A stretch of DNA of 21,529 bases from an uncultured bacterium (GTDB lineage Bacteria > Bacillota_I > Bacilli_A > RF39 > UBA660). The position numbers and the translations under genes were made by a program. Location of the stretch: positions 1-21,529 of the forward strand of contig OMUM01000212.1 in NCBI GenBank assembly GCA_900314225.1. The letters run 5' to 3'. The notes beneath the pieces are model-generated. The model was given only the letters and a program-made list of their open reading frames with translations, searched no databases and was not told the origin of the DNA. The stretch's first letter is position 1; every line of letters begins with the position of its first letter. Below are positions 1 through 8,185 of the stretch, in pieces.

Positions 1-196
1 CTATAAAACTTATTTCTTTACAATTACTTTCTAATAATATTTTTTACATTAAAACTGGATTTATTCAATTAATAATAAAAACTTATTAAAATATTTTAAT
101 ATAGCTTTTTTTAGTAATTTATTAATATTAATTAATTTCATTTTTCTTTAAATAACACAAAATATATCATAGCATAAATTATAATGGGTGAATAAC

Positions 197-937
197 ATGT
201 ATTATAATTATAAAAACATTAAATTATATTATGAAAAGCATGGTAAAAAAGATAAATATCTCATAATACTGCCTGGTTGGGGTAATACAAGACCTACTTT
301 TTATAATATAATAAATCAATTTAAAAAATTTTATACAATTTACATTATCGATTATCCAGGTTTTGGTAATAGTCCAATTATTAATAATAATCTAACAATT
401 TATGATTATGCTGATTTAATAAAAAATTTTATTAAAGATAACAATATAGATAATCCTAGTATAATAGCACACTCTTTTGGTGGAAGAATTGCCTCTATTT
501 TGATAGGTAAAGAAAAATTAGAAGTAGATAAATTAATCTTAATAGATGTTGCTGGAATTAAGCATAGAAAGAGTTTTAAATTATATTTAAAAGAAAAAAT
601 ATATAAATTTATAAATAAAATAACTAAATATAAATATAAAGAAAAATTAAATAAAATATTTGGATCAACGGATTATAATAATTTACCAAAATGTATGAGA
701 AATACTTTTAAAAATATTATTAATGAAGATTTAACTAAATATTATAAATCAATTAAAATAACTACTTTAATTATTTGGGGTGAATATGATAGAGATACTC
801 CTTTAAAAGATGGAAAAATATTAAATAAATTAATTAGAAATTCTGCTTTAATTATATATAAAAAAAGAAAACATTTCTCATACTTAGAAGAAATATCTCT
901 TACAAATAAAATATTATATTATATGTTAATAAATTAA
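197..937 (+). CDS. alpha/beta hydrolase fold protein
   Basis: A 246-aa serine hydrolase of the alpha/beta fold; substrate unknown. The oxyanion-side motif LPGWGNT lies near residue 25. The nucleophile elbow is AHSFGG with Ser93, where Ala replaces the usual first Gly of GxSxG. The acid is probably Asp198 in WGEYDRDTP and the base His226 in KRKHFSYLEE, so the triad appears complete. The short cap region (about 125-180) is Lys/Tyr/Asn-rich and not diagnostic. No signal peptide is seen, so it is probably cytoplasmic. I chose ATG 197 because GGGTGA ends a few bases upstream; an in-frame GTG at 188 lies inside that ribosome binding site. It is the only plus-strand gene and its 3' end overlaps the convergent gene by four bases. 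It could be an esterase, a lipase or a C-C hydrolase. Confidence 0.85.
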   Translation: MYYNYKNIKLYYEKHGKKDKYLIILPGWGNTRPTFYNIINQFKKFYTIYIIDYPGFGNSPIINNNLTIYDYADLIKNFIKDNNIDNPSIIAHSFGGRIASILIGKEKLEVDKLILIDVAGIKHRKSFKLYLKEKIYKFINKITKYKYKEKLNKIFGSTDYNNLPKCMRNTFKNIINEDLTKYYKSIKITTLIIWGEYDRDTPLKDGKILNKLIRNSALIIYKKRKHFSYLEEISLTNKILYYMLIN

Positions 938-1521
938 ATAACTAATTTTTCTACAGTAAAGTAGCCATGAAAATGATAATTTTTATCTCTTGTTATATCT
1001 TCAGCTAACCATAGTTTTATATTTAATTTTTTAGTTTTATGACCTTTTAAACAACCTGTTATAATAACTATTTCGCCATTTTTTTTAGGAACAATTGTAG
1101 ATACATTTACTCCATCAATACTATATCTTATATATTCTAATGGTACTTCTCTATCACTACAATTATCTTTATTTATATTTTGTACATCTCTAACTAATTT
1201 TAATTTATAATTTAATAATTCATTAGTATTATTAGTAATAGTAATTGTATTACCTGATGATTTAAGACCTAATGAATCGCTTTTTATATCATTATTTGTT
1301 AAAAGAAAATTATTAGCAGTTAAGGTAAGAAAATTAACTTCAGAAATATTAGATAGTTTTTTATTATTAACTCTAAAAGTAAAATAACTTATTAAGCAAA
1401 AAATTATCATAAAAATAATTACTAATATAGTCATATATTTCTTTTCATTTTCTTTTATTTTATTAATTGAAAAAGACATAGTTTTTTTATTTATTTTTCT
1501 TTTCTTTAAAAATTTACTCAT
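934..1521 (-). CDS. membrane-anchored extracytoplasmic protein, function unknown
   Basis: A 195-aa protein I cannot assign to a named family. A basic N-terminus (residues 1-29, rich in Lys and Arg) precedes one hydrophobic segment at about 30-49, giving a type II-like anchor with the C-terminal 145 residues outside. The outer part alternates short beta-like stretches (NTITITNN, NYKLKLVRD, KKLNIKLWLAED), suggesting a beta-sandwich somewhat like TasA/camelysin-type secreted proteins; this is only a resemblance. Cys121 and Cys157 lie in the outer part and could form a disulfide. The ATG follows GGTG at a usable distance, and an extended -10 sits just upstream, so it is probably transcribed on its own rather than from the hisS-aspS operon. 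Its stop overlaps the convergent hydrolase. Confidence 0.7.
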   Translation of the reverse strand: MSKFLKKRKINKKTMSFSINKIKENEKKYMTILVIIFMIIFCLISYFTFRVNNKKLSNISEVNFLTLTANNFLLTNNDIKSDSLGLKSSGNTITITNNTNELLNYKLKLVRDVQNINKDNCSDREVPLEYIRYSIDGVNVSTIVPKKNGEIVIITGCLKGHKTKKLNIKLWLAEDITRDKNYHFHGYFTVEKLVI

Positions 1522-1547
1522 TATAACACCATCTATTCTTTATAAAT

Positions 1548-1556
1548 AGTATAACA
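1548..1556 (-). promoter_or_regulatory. extended -10 promoter for the membrane-anchored protein
   Basis: The minus strand reads TGTTATACT, a TG-N-TATACT extended -10, about 27 bases before the ATG at 1521. There is no good -35; the corresponding position falls in the T-tract of the upstream aspS terminator. Confidence 0.5.
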
Positions 1557-1569
1557 AATAAATTATTTA

Positions 1570-1603
1570 TTTAAAAGAAAAATACCATTTACTTGGTATT
1601 TTT
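1570..1603 (-). terminator. rho-independent terminator of hisS-aspS
   Basis: The minus strand has a 9-bp stem AAAAATACC/GGTATTTTT (1595-1603 with 1578-1586) with an 8-base loop, followed by a T-rich tract. The stem begins inside the aspS stop codon. Confidence 0.8.
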
Positions 1604-2921
1604 ATGGGTTTAATCTATTTGGTCCACGGAAGATGAATTCTGTTTCTTTTACACTTGGAATACCAAGTAATAACATTGTAAGTCTATCTACTCCTATTGC
1701 AAAACCGCCATGTGGAGGGCAACCATGCTTGAAGAAATCAAGATAGAACTTAACATCATCACCTAAACCTTTTTCTTTTGCATTTTTAACTATTTCTTCA
1801 TATCTATGTTCTCTTTGAGCTCCAGTTGTAATTTCTACTCCACGCCAAATTAAGTCATAGCCTTGAAGTATTCCATTTTTATCTCTCATATGGTAAAATG
1901 CTCTTTTTTCTGCTGGAAAATCAGTAACAAATAAAAATTCAGAATTAAATTTATCCATAGCAAGTTTATAAGTTAATCTTTCTGCTTCTGTTGTTAAATC
2001 TGCCTTTTCACTATCATCTACTTTATAATTATATTTTTCTTCTAATTCCTTATAAATATCAGAAAGTCTCATTTTAGGAAATGGAGTTTTAGGAACGATA
2101 ATCTCCGTATCAAATACTTCTTTTACTTTATCTCCTAAAGCTTCTTTGGTTTTTTCAAGTCCATATTTTAACATTTCTGCTTCTAAATCCATTACATCAT
2201 TAAAATCATTAATATAGGCAAATTCTACATCAAATGAAGTAAATTCTGTAGCATGTCTTGAAGTATTAGAGTTTTCTGCTCTAAAGCAAGGTGCTACTTC
2301 AAATACTCGATCAAATCCTGATGCTAAAGCCATTTGTTTATAAAATTGGGGACTTTGAGCAAGATAAGCACTTCTATCAAAATATTTTATTTCAAATACT
2401 TCAGAGCCGGACTCTGATGCTGCTCCTATTATTTTAGGTGTATGAATCTCTGTAAATTTATTATTATATAAATATTCTCTCATATATCTTACTAAAGTAC
2501 TCTGTACTTGAAACATTAAAATATTTTTATCACTTCTAAGATCAATATACCTATAATCAAGTCTTGTATCTAAATTTACCGTACTTAAATCTTTATAATT
2601 AAATGGTAATTCATCTAAATTAGTACTTGTAACTTCTATATTATCTGGAATTAATTCCATACCATTTAATTTAACTTTAGGAGACTCCATAATCTTACCT
2701 GTTACTTTAATAGTAGACTCAACTGTTAAATTATTTACCAATTCAACTAAATCTTTATTCTTTTCTTCACTTTTTTCAATAGTAATTTGTACTTTACCAG
2801 TAGAATCTCTAAGTACAATAAATTGTACCCATTTTAAATTCCTAATTTCATCAACAAAACCGCTTATTGTAACTGTTTCGTCAAAATTATTTTTTAATTC
2901 ACTTAAAGTTATATTTTTCAT
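1602..2921 (-). CDS. aspS: aspartyl-tRNA synthetase, archaeal/clostridial (short) type
   Basis: Class II synthetase that charges Asp onto tRNA-Asp and possibly also tRNA-Asn. At 439 aa it is far shorter than the usual bacterial AspRS (about 590 aa), because it lacks the GAD insertion domain typical of that form. The N-terminal OB-fold anticodon-binding domain covers about 1-100. Motif 2 is FRAENSNTSRHATEF (213-227), the Asp-type signature LAQSPQFYKQ is at about 187-196, motif 3 is GFAIGVDRL (406-414), and the C-terminus is RGPNRLNP. LAQSPQ argues against AsnRS. Short AspRS enzymes of this class are sometimes non-discriminating and act with GatCAB; whether this one does cannot be decided here. 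It is translationally coupled to hisS, with stop and start sharing one A (TAATG), and both lie under the upstream T-box. Confidence 0.93.
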   Translation of the reverse strand: MKNITLSELKNNFDETVTISGFVDEIRNLKWVQFIVLRDSTGKVQITIEKSEEKNKDLVELVNNLTVESTIKVTGKIMESPKVKLNGMELIPDNIEVTSTNLDELPFNYKDLSTVNLDTRLDYRYIDLRSDKNILMFQVQSTLVRYMREYLYNNKFTEIHTPKIIGAASESGSEVFEIKYFDRSAYLAQSPQFYKQMALASGFDRVFEVAPCFRAENSNTSRHATEFTSFDVEFAYINDFNDVMDLEAEMLKYGLEKTKEALGDKVKEVFDTEIIVPKTPFPKMRLSDIYKELEEKYNYKVDDSEKADLTTEAERLTYKLAMDKFNSEFLFVTDFPAEKRAFYHMRDKNGILQGYDLIWRGVEITTGAQREHRYEEIVKNAKEKGLGDDVKFYLDFFKHGCPPHGGFAIGVDRLTMLLLGIPSVKETEFIFRGPNRLNP

Positions 2922-4258
2922 TATTCTTCCTCCTCATGATTATGCTCTAAATCAAACTCTGAATAATCTATTTCATCTACTTCTTCCATTGTATTTAATT
3001 TTTCATCTAAGTAATAGATAATAGCATCTAAACTAATTATTTCTTCTTCTTTAGTTTTATTATTTTTTATTTTAACTTCATTATTATTTAAATCTTCACT
3101 ATTTAAAATACATAAGTATTTAGCATTTAGTCTATCAGCTTGTCTAAATTGTCCTTTTAAGTTTCTACCTGTATATTCTGTATCAACTACAAATCCGGCC
3201 ATTCTAAGTTCTTGAGCAAGATAGGTTGCATATTTTTTTTCCTCTTCTGAGACATACATTAAGAATAAATCAACACTATCATTTATTGGTAATTTAACAT
3301 CTTCTAGTTCTAGGGCCATGACTAGTCTACCAATTCCACTAGCAAATCCAACACATGGTGTTTCAGGTCCTCCTAATTGACTAACAAGGCCGTTGTATCT
3401 ACCACCTGCACCAATTACGTTGTTAGAACCAAAACCGTCTACTTTTGCTTCTATTTCAAATACTGTATGATTATAATAATCAAGTCCTCTAACTATTTTT
3501 GGATTAATAGTATATTCTATTTGCATAATATCTAAGTATTCTTGAACTTTTTCAAATCTAGTTCTACTTTCTTCATTTAAATAATCTAGTGTTGTTGGAG
3601 CTTTTTTTAAATATTCGTTATCAGCATCTACTTTACAATCTAAAATGCGAAGAGGATTTTTTTCGTAGCGTTCTTGACAGTCACTGCAAAAATCACCGAT
3701 ATGTGGTCTAAAATATTCAATTAATGCTTCACGATATTTTTTTCTACTTTCATTATCTCCTAAACTATTTAAATTAACTTTTATTTCTTTTAAGCCAAGC
3801 ATTTTGTATAAATTAACTGCAGCACTTATTATTTCAGCATCACATAATGGATCATCACTACCAAGTATTTCCATACCAAACTGAGTAAGTTCTCTATCTC
3901 TTCCAGATTGTGGTCTTTCATAACGATACATTGTTCCATTATAATATACTTTTACTGGTTGATTGGGATCACCATACATTTTATTTTCAATATAACTTCT
4001 AACAACTCCAGCAGTACCTTCAGGCCTTAAAGTTATTTTTCTACCACCTTTATCTTCAAAATCATAACTTTCCTTAGTTACTATATCTGTAGTGTCACCT
4101 ATTCCTCTATGAAACAATTCTGTTGCCTCAATTATGGGAGTACGAATATAATTATAATTATATTTTTCCATTAAAGCATCTATTACACTTTCTACATACT
4201 TCCAAATTTTAGCTTGTCTACCTGTGATATCATTACAACCTTTTTGTCTTTTTATCAT
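2921..4258 (-). CDS. hisS: histidyl-tRNA synthetase
   Basis: Class II synthetase that charges tRNA-His. The 445 residues carry RTPIIE (motif 1, about 39-44), motif 2 at 111-128 (YRYERPQSGRDRELTQFG), the HisRS signatures RGLDYYNHTVFE (257-268) and GAGGRYNG (283-290), and motif 3 at about 304-312. The anticodon-binding domain follows from about 320. Cys191, Cys194 and Cys208 lie in the insertion region, as in many Firmicutes HisRS. The last 20 residues are strongly acidic (EEVDEIDYSEFDLEHNHEEEE region), an extension beyond the usual end. The start ATG follows AGGAGG at 7 bases. It is first in a two-gene operon with aspS, downstream of a promoter and a T-box leader. Confidence 0.97.
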   Translation of the reverse strand: MIKRQKGCNDITGRQAKIWKYVESVIDALMEKYNYNYIRTPIIEATELFHRGIGDTTDIVTKESYDFEDKGGRKITLRPEGTAGVVRSYIENKMYGDPNQPVKVYYNGTMYRYERPQSGRDRELTQFGMEILGSDDPLCDAEIISAAVNLYKMLGLKEIKVNLNSLGDNESRKKYREALIEYFRPHIGDFCSDCQERYEKNPLRILDCKVDADNEYLKKAPTTLDYLNEESRTRFEKVQEYLDIMQIEYTINPKIVRGLDYYNHTVFEIEAKVDGFGSNNVIGAGGRYNGLVSQLGGPETPCVGFASGIGRLVMALELEDVKLPINDSVDLFLMYVSEEEKKYATYLAQELRMAGFVVDTEYTGRNLKGQFRQADRLNAKYLCILNSEDLNNNEVKIKNNKTKEEEIISLDAIIYYLDEKLNTMEEVDEIDYSEFDLEHNHEEEE

Positions 4259-4270
4259 AATCTTTCCTCC

Positions 4271-4323
4271 TAAAATAAAAAGATGGCACTTCTTAAGGAC
4301 GAATATATCCGTTGTGCCACCTT
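4271..4323 (-). terminator. T-box intrinsic terminator (attenuator)
   Basis: A 10-bp stem AAGGTGGCAC (4314-4323) with GTGCCATCTT (4280-4289 region), one G-U pair, then TTTTTATTTT. The 5' arm overlaps the T-box bulge sequence, so terminator and antiterminator exclude each other. Confidence 0.85.
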
Positions 4324-4460
4324 ATTTACATCTTTAATACTTATAACGTAGTAATACGTACTTCTATTTTTTGAGATGTCTTTCTCATTTTATTCTTAAG
4401 TATTTACACCAAACATACTCTCTCTTTAAAGAAATCAAAGATACTTTTTCTCAAGAAGTT
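4274..4460 (-). promoter_or_regulatory. T-box riboswitch leader of hisS-aspS, probably tRNA-Asp responsive
   Basis: A 5' leader that senses uncharged tRNA and controls transcription of hisS-aspS. Stem I is closed by TTGAGA (4449-4454) with TCTCAA (4371-4376). The apical part has GAGAG and GGTGTAA, as in known Stem I distal loops. The conserved T-box is GGTGGCACAACGG (4309-4321) with the partner CGTCCTT (4295-4301), forming the antiterminator. The specifier side reads GAGAAA-GACAT-CTCAA. Aligned to the B. subtilis glyQS pattern GAAA-specifier-A-helix, the specifier is GAC (Asp, 4378-4380); CAU (His, 4376-4378) overlaps it by one base. The acceptor-binding UGGN is UGGC (4316-4319), which pairs with discriminator G as in tRNA-Asp, not C73 as in bacterial tRNA-His. 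Confidence 0.88.
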
Positions 4461-4466
4461 ATATAT

Positions 4467-4495
4467 ATTATATGTTTTTTTATTAATACTTTCAA
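4467..4495 (-). promoter_or_regulatory. sigma-A promoter of the T-box/hisS-aspS operon
   Basis: The minus strand reads TTGAAA (4490-4495), a 17-base spacer, then TATAAT (4467-4472): 5/6 and 6/6 matches to the vegetative consensus. The predicted start near 4460 falls just before Stem I. Confidence 0.85.
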
Positions 4496-4525
4496 GTAGA
4501 AATTAATCTACTATATTTTATTTTA

Positions 4526-5584
4526 TTAAATATTTTCTTTTACCATTACAACGCCTTTTTTTAAATCGCCTTTAAAAAATTTATAAGTTGTTCTAAGTAG
4601 TAAATATGTTGGAAGGGCTGCGACTATTCCGGCTACTCCGGCTAATGTTCCACCAACTGATACTGCCATAATAGTAATTAATGGATTAACATTATTTGTT
4701 TTTCCATAAACTCTAGGTGAGATAACATAACCATCAATTTGTGGAAATATTAAACAAATAATAGTTGTTGCGATCATTAAGGGAATTGACACAACACTTG
4801 CTAAAATAATGGCAATTATATTTGTTATTAATCCACCAAAATATGGAATAACAGTTGTAATGCAAGCAAGTATTCCAAGTATTAGCCAGTTTGGATGACC
4901 TACTATAAAGAAAAGAATACTATATTCAAAAAATTGAATAGCCATAAATATTTCTAGTCCTTTTAAATAATTAGTAATTTCTATATCCATTAGTTTTAAA
5001 TAATTATATGTCCTTTTATTATGACTTATCAAGAAATCTTTAATAGTACTTCTTATTTTACCCATATCGGCTAGGAAATAAATAAAGCCCACAAAACCTA
5101 CAATAAATTTACCAATAAAATTAAATGAAACATTTAAAAAATTAAATGTAGTAGTTGAAGCACTAGAACTTAAATTATCTAACATGCCATTTAAATAGTC
5201 TGTTAATCTAATTTCATATTTTCCTAAATTAATATTAAATTTATTATCAACATTATTAGATATTTTCATAATCATTTTTATTAATAATGATAATTGATCA
5301 TATACTAGTGGCAAGGTAACTACAAGTATTCCTACTACCAATAAGACAAGAAGTAGTACTACTATTAATACAGAAAAATTCTTATTAAGTCCTCTTTTTG
5401 TTAACCATCTAACTAATGGAGTAAAGGCATAGGCAAAAATAAATCCTATAATAAATGGTGACAATAAACTAATACATTTTGAAAGTACTCCCCACCATAA
5501 TCCAATATTAGAAAATGTTATATATAAAAGTAACATTAAAGCTGTTATATTAATAATTTTATAATTTAATTTATTATTTTTCAT
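4526..5584 (-). CDS. AI-2E family transporter (permease-like membrane protein)
   Basis: A 352-aa polytopic membrane protein of the AI-2E transporter family (YdiK/YtvI-like), named after the E. coli AI-2 exporter; the substrates of most members are unknown. The N-terminus begins with two hydrophobic segments (about 8-28 and 32-52). A third lies at about 67-92. A soluble stretch (about 95-140) is followed by several more segments, with a typical GGxxxxIxAIIxA-like portion (VIPYFGGLITNIIAIILA, about 242-260). The C-terminal part has the family's PQIDGYVISPRVYGKTNNVNP signature region around 285-300. It starts four bases after the dtd stop, with its ribosome binding site (GAGAGATGA) inside the end of dtd, so it is the last gene of the comN-secDF-relA-dtd run. 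I see no strong terminator after it, so read-through into the T-box region is possible. Confidence 0.88.
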   Translation of the reverse strand: MKNNKLNYKIINITALMLLLYITFSNIGLWWGVLSKCISLLSPFIIGFIFAYAFTPLVRWLTKRGLNKNFSVLIVVLLLVLLVVGILVVTLPLVYDQLSLLIKMIMKISNNVDNKFNINLGKYEIRLTDYLNGMLDNLSSSASTTTFNFLNVSFNFIGKFIVGFVGFIYFLADMGKIRSTIKDFLISHNKRTYNYLKLMDIEITNYLKGLEIFMAIQFFEYSILFFIVGHPNWLILGILACITTVIPYFGGLITNIIAIILASVVSIPLMIATTIICLIFPQIDGYVISPRVYGKTNNVNPLITIMAVSVGGTLAGVAGIVAALPTYLLLRTTYKFFKGDLKKGVVMVKENI

Positions 5585-5588
5585 ATGA

Positions 5589-6023
5589 TCATCTCTCTAA
5601 CATAATAGTTGTTGGACCAATATTATTAATATTAACATTCATATCTGCTCCAAAAATACCGGTTTCTACTTTTATATATTTTTTTAATTCTTCATTAAAA
5701 CTATCATAAAGTTTAGATGAATATTCTCCTTTAAGTGCTTTAAAATAACTTGGTCTATTTCCTTTATTCGTATCAGCATATAAAGTAAATTGAGAAATGG
5801 ATAAAATATCTCCACCATATTCTAAAATACTTTTATTCATTACTCCATTCTCATCCGAAAAAATTCTGAGATTAAGAATCTTTTTTACTAAATATTTTAT
5901 CTTTTCAATATCATCGCCATCAGTAAATCCTACAAATAAGACTAAACCACTATCTATCTTACCAACAATTTTTTCAGAAACTGAAACAGTAGAATAACCA
6001 CTTCTTTGAACTAATACTCTCAT
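5589..6023 (-). CDS. dtd: D-aminoacyl-tRNA deacylase
   Basis: Removes D-amino acids (and mischarged glycine) from tRNA, protecting translation; cytoplasmic homodimer. At 144 aa it has the normal family length. The conserved SQFTLYAD motif is at 77-84, GNRPS at 88-92, GIFGADM at 122-128, and the Gly-cisPro motif lies in NNIGPTTI (133-140). The last motif is usually NDGPVT; here Ile replaces Asp and Thr replaces Val, while the functional Gly-Pro pair is kept. The start ATG overlaps the relA stop by four bases (ATGA), so the two are coupled as in other Firmicutes. A GAAAGGGA ribosome binding site precedes it inside the end of relA. Confidence 0.95.
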   Translation of the reverse strand: MRVLVQRSGYSTVSVSEKIVGKIDSGLVLFVGFTDGDDIEKIKYLVKKILNLRIFSDENGVMNKSILEYGGDILSISQFTLYADTNKGNRPSYFKALKGEYSSKLYDSFNEELKKYIKVETGIFGADMNVNINNIGPTTIMLER

Positions 6024-8185
6024 CGCATTTCCCTTTCTATTTTATCAACATAATTTAATTTGTTTATATTAATCATCAATTTATTTAATTGTTCTATTCC
6101 AGTTACATAGCAATTAATCTCATAAACAGAATTATTACTTTCTCTACTAACAGTTTTAATACCGTCAACACTAACATTCATCATAGATATTTGTTGCATT
6201 AAATCTAATAAGTGGTTATCACTATCATTAGCATAAACTAATAAAATTGTAAGATATCTTTTATTAACATTAGTATTCCATTTTACTTCGACTGTTCTAT
6301 TTTCAAGCATTGATAAATTGTGACAATGTAATAAATGTACAGTAATACCATTACCTTTGGTAATATAACCAACTATTTGATCTCCATATACTGGATTACA
6401 ACAATTAGCAAGATTTACTTTTACTTTATCAATACCACTAACTATTATATCTGCATCTTTACTTTTGCTAGTTACTTTAATTGTTTTTGGTGTAGGTATA
6501 TTTTCTATTGGTTTATCAATTATATTAATAATTCCATTAGCTGTTAATTTTCCATTTCCAATTGATAAATATATATCATCTAAGTTTTCAAGTTTTTCGG
6601 AATCACAAATTTTTTTAATATTTTCATCACTGATAAATTCTGAGATTGATAATTTTCTTTTTCGTAATTCTTTTTCAAGAGTATATTTTCCTCTTTCAAT
6701 ATAATTTTCCCTATCACTCTTTGTAAAATATGATTTTATCTTATTTCTAACTTGAGTTGATTTGACGAAATTAATCCATTCTTTTGATGGTGTGGAACTT
6801 TTATTTGTGTTTATTTTAACAATATCATTATCATGTAACTCATAGTCAAGTGGAACGATATTATTATTAACAATAGCTCCAACTGTTGTTTCTCCTACTT
6901 TAGTATGAATATGATAGGCAAAATCTATTGGAGTGGCTCCTTTAGGTAATTCTATGACATCACCCTTAGGAGTATAACAATAAATATTATTATTTAATAC
7001 TTCATCTTTTACACTATTAACAAACTCTTCACTATTAATATTTTCATGACTTAAGTCAATTATTGATTTAAAGAATTGAAGTTTCTGTTCGGTAGTGTTT
7101 TGAAGATCGGCTGCAACATTACTTCCTTTATTTTCTTTATATGACCAGTGAGCAGCGATTCCATTTTCAGCAACTTCATCCATATCATAAGTTCTTATTT
7201 GAATTTCAAATAAATCGCCACCTATACCAAATACAGTTGTATGAAGAGATTGATACATATTTGGTTTTGGCATTGCAATATAATCTTTAAATCTTTTAGG
7301 TAAAGGTCTAAATTTAGAATGAATTAGTCCTAGAGCTAAATAACATTCTTGTTCTGTATTAACAATAACTCTAAGAGCAAGTAAATCATAAATATCACTA
7401 AACTTTTTACCTTTATTTAACTTATTATAAATACTATAAATACATTTAGCTCTTCCTTTAATTTCATGTGGTATGTGATGTTCATTTAGTAAGTCAGATA
7501 CTTCATGTTCCATATCAAGCACATACTTATCACGCTCAATTTTCGTTTTATTCAATCTCTCAGCAATATCATAAAATACATCGGGCTTTAGATATCTAAG
7601 AGCTAAATCTTCTAATTCACTTTTTATCTTATGAATACCTAAATGATCAGCAATTGGTGCGAGTATTTCTAATGACTCTTTAGCTTTAACTTTTTGACGA
7701 TCTTCAGGTATTGCCCAAAGTGTACGCATATTATGTAATCTATCTGCTAATTTTATGATTATTACGCGAACATCTTCACTCATACCGACAATTATTTTTT
7801 TATAATAATCTATTAAATATTCATTTTCTGTTGAAAAATGAATTTTAGAAAGCTTGGTAACACCTTGAACTAGCTTGGTTATAGTTTTACCAAATTTTTC
7901 TTCCATTTCTTCAGGTGAACAATCACAATCTTCTAGGACATCATGCATAAGTCCAGCAGCGATTGTTTCAAAATCAGCATATATGGTTGTAAGAATTAAG
8001 GCAACATTCATTGGATGATAAATGTAAGCCTCTCCACTTTTTCTGTATTGACCTTGATGTTTTTCTTTAGCAAACAAATAAGCTCGCTTTATTACACTAA
8101 GTTGTTCTTCATCTTCAATATATTCATGTGCATTATCAAGTATCTCTTCAATTGTAACATCATTTAAATTTCTTGAATTTGACAA
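6020..8185 (-). CDS. relA: bifunctional (p)ppGpp synthetase/hydrolase (Rel)
   Basis: Long RelA/SpoT homologue that makes and degrades (p)ppGpp in the stringent response; it associates with ribosomes. Domains in order: HD hydrolase (about 45-150, with His57 and the HD pair His81-Asp82 in MHDVLED intact), synthetase (about 240-350, with RAKCIYSIYNK, RFKDYIAMPKPNMYQSLHTT and EIQIRT), TGS (about 395-455), zinc-finger-like region with CCNP, and C-terminal ACT (about 645-721). Both catalytic domains look functional. The start is probably TTG at 8185 (721 aa): GGGGAGGTG at 8192-8200 is a strong ribosome binding site 8 bases before it, whereas an in-frame GTG at 8194 lies inside that site. It follows secDF by 22 bases and overlaps dtd. 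Confidence 0.95.
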   Translation of the reverse strand: MSNSRNLNDVTIEEILDNAHEYIEDEEQLSVIKRAYLFAKEKHQGQYRKSGEAYIYHPMNVALILTTIYADFETIAAGLMHDVLEDCDCSPEEMEEKFGKTITKLVQGVTKLSKIHFSTENEYLIDYYKKIIVGMSEDVRVIIIKLADRLHNMRTLWAIPEDRQKVKAKESLEILAPIADHLGIHKIKSELEDLALRYLKPDVFYDIAERLNKTKIERDKYVLDMEHEVSDLLNEHHIPHEIKGRAKCIYSIYNKLNKGKKFSDIYDLLALRVIVNTEQECYLALGLIHSKFRPLPKRFKDYIAMPKPNMYQSLHTTVFGIGGDLFEIQIRTYDMDEVAENGIAAHWSYKENKGSNVAADLQNTTEQKLQFFKSIIDLSHENINSEEFVNSVKDEVLNNNIYCYTPKGDVIELPKGATPIDFAYHIHTKVGETTVGAIVNNNIVPLDYELHDNDIVKINTNKSSTPSKEWINFVKSTQVRNKIKSYFTKSDRENYIERGKYTLEKELRKRKLSISEFISDENIKKICDSEKLENLDDIYLSIGNGKLTANGIINIIDKPIENIPTPKTIKVTSKSKDADIIVSGIDKVKVNLANCCNPVYGDQIVGYITKGNGITVHLLHCHNLSMLENRTVEVKWNTNVNKRYLTILLVYANDSDNHLLDLMQQISMMNVSVDGIKTVSRESNNSVYEINCYVTGIEQLNKLMININKLNYVDKIEREMR

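Noticed and set aside
61..141. A 26-codon minus-strand reading frame with a TGCTATGAT-like sequence upstream
   Set aside because: Too short and AT-driven, with a weak ribosome binding site and no recognisable product; the 1-196 region otherwise shows nothing I can support.
180..185. TATAAT just before the hydrolase gene
   Set aside because: It lies only 11 bases before the ATG and abuts the ribosome binding site; no -35 at the right distance.
4495..4512. Inverted repeat AGTAGA/TCTACT followed by T-rich DNA on the plus strand
   Set aside because: It could end plus-strand transcription, but no plus-strand gene is near. On the minus strand there is no T-tract, and it overlaps the hisS promoter.
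5797..5997. Plus-strand reading frames inside dtd, relA, secDF, rbgA and the surface gene
   Set aside because: They are antisense to well-supported genes, have no ribosome binding sites or family resemblance, and read like reverse-strand shadows.
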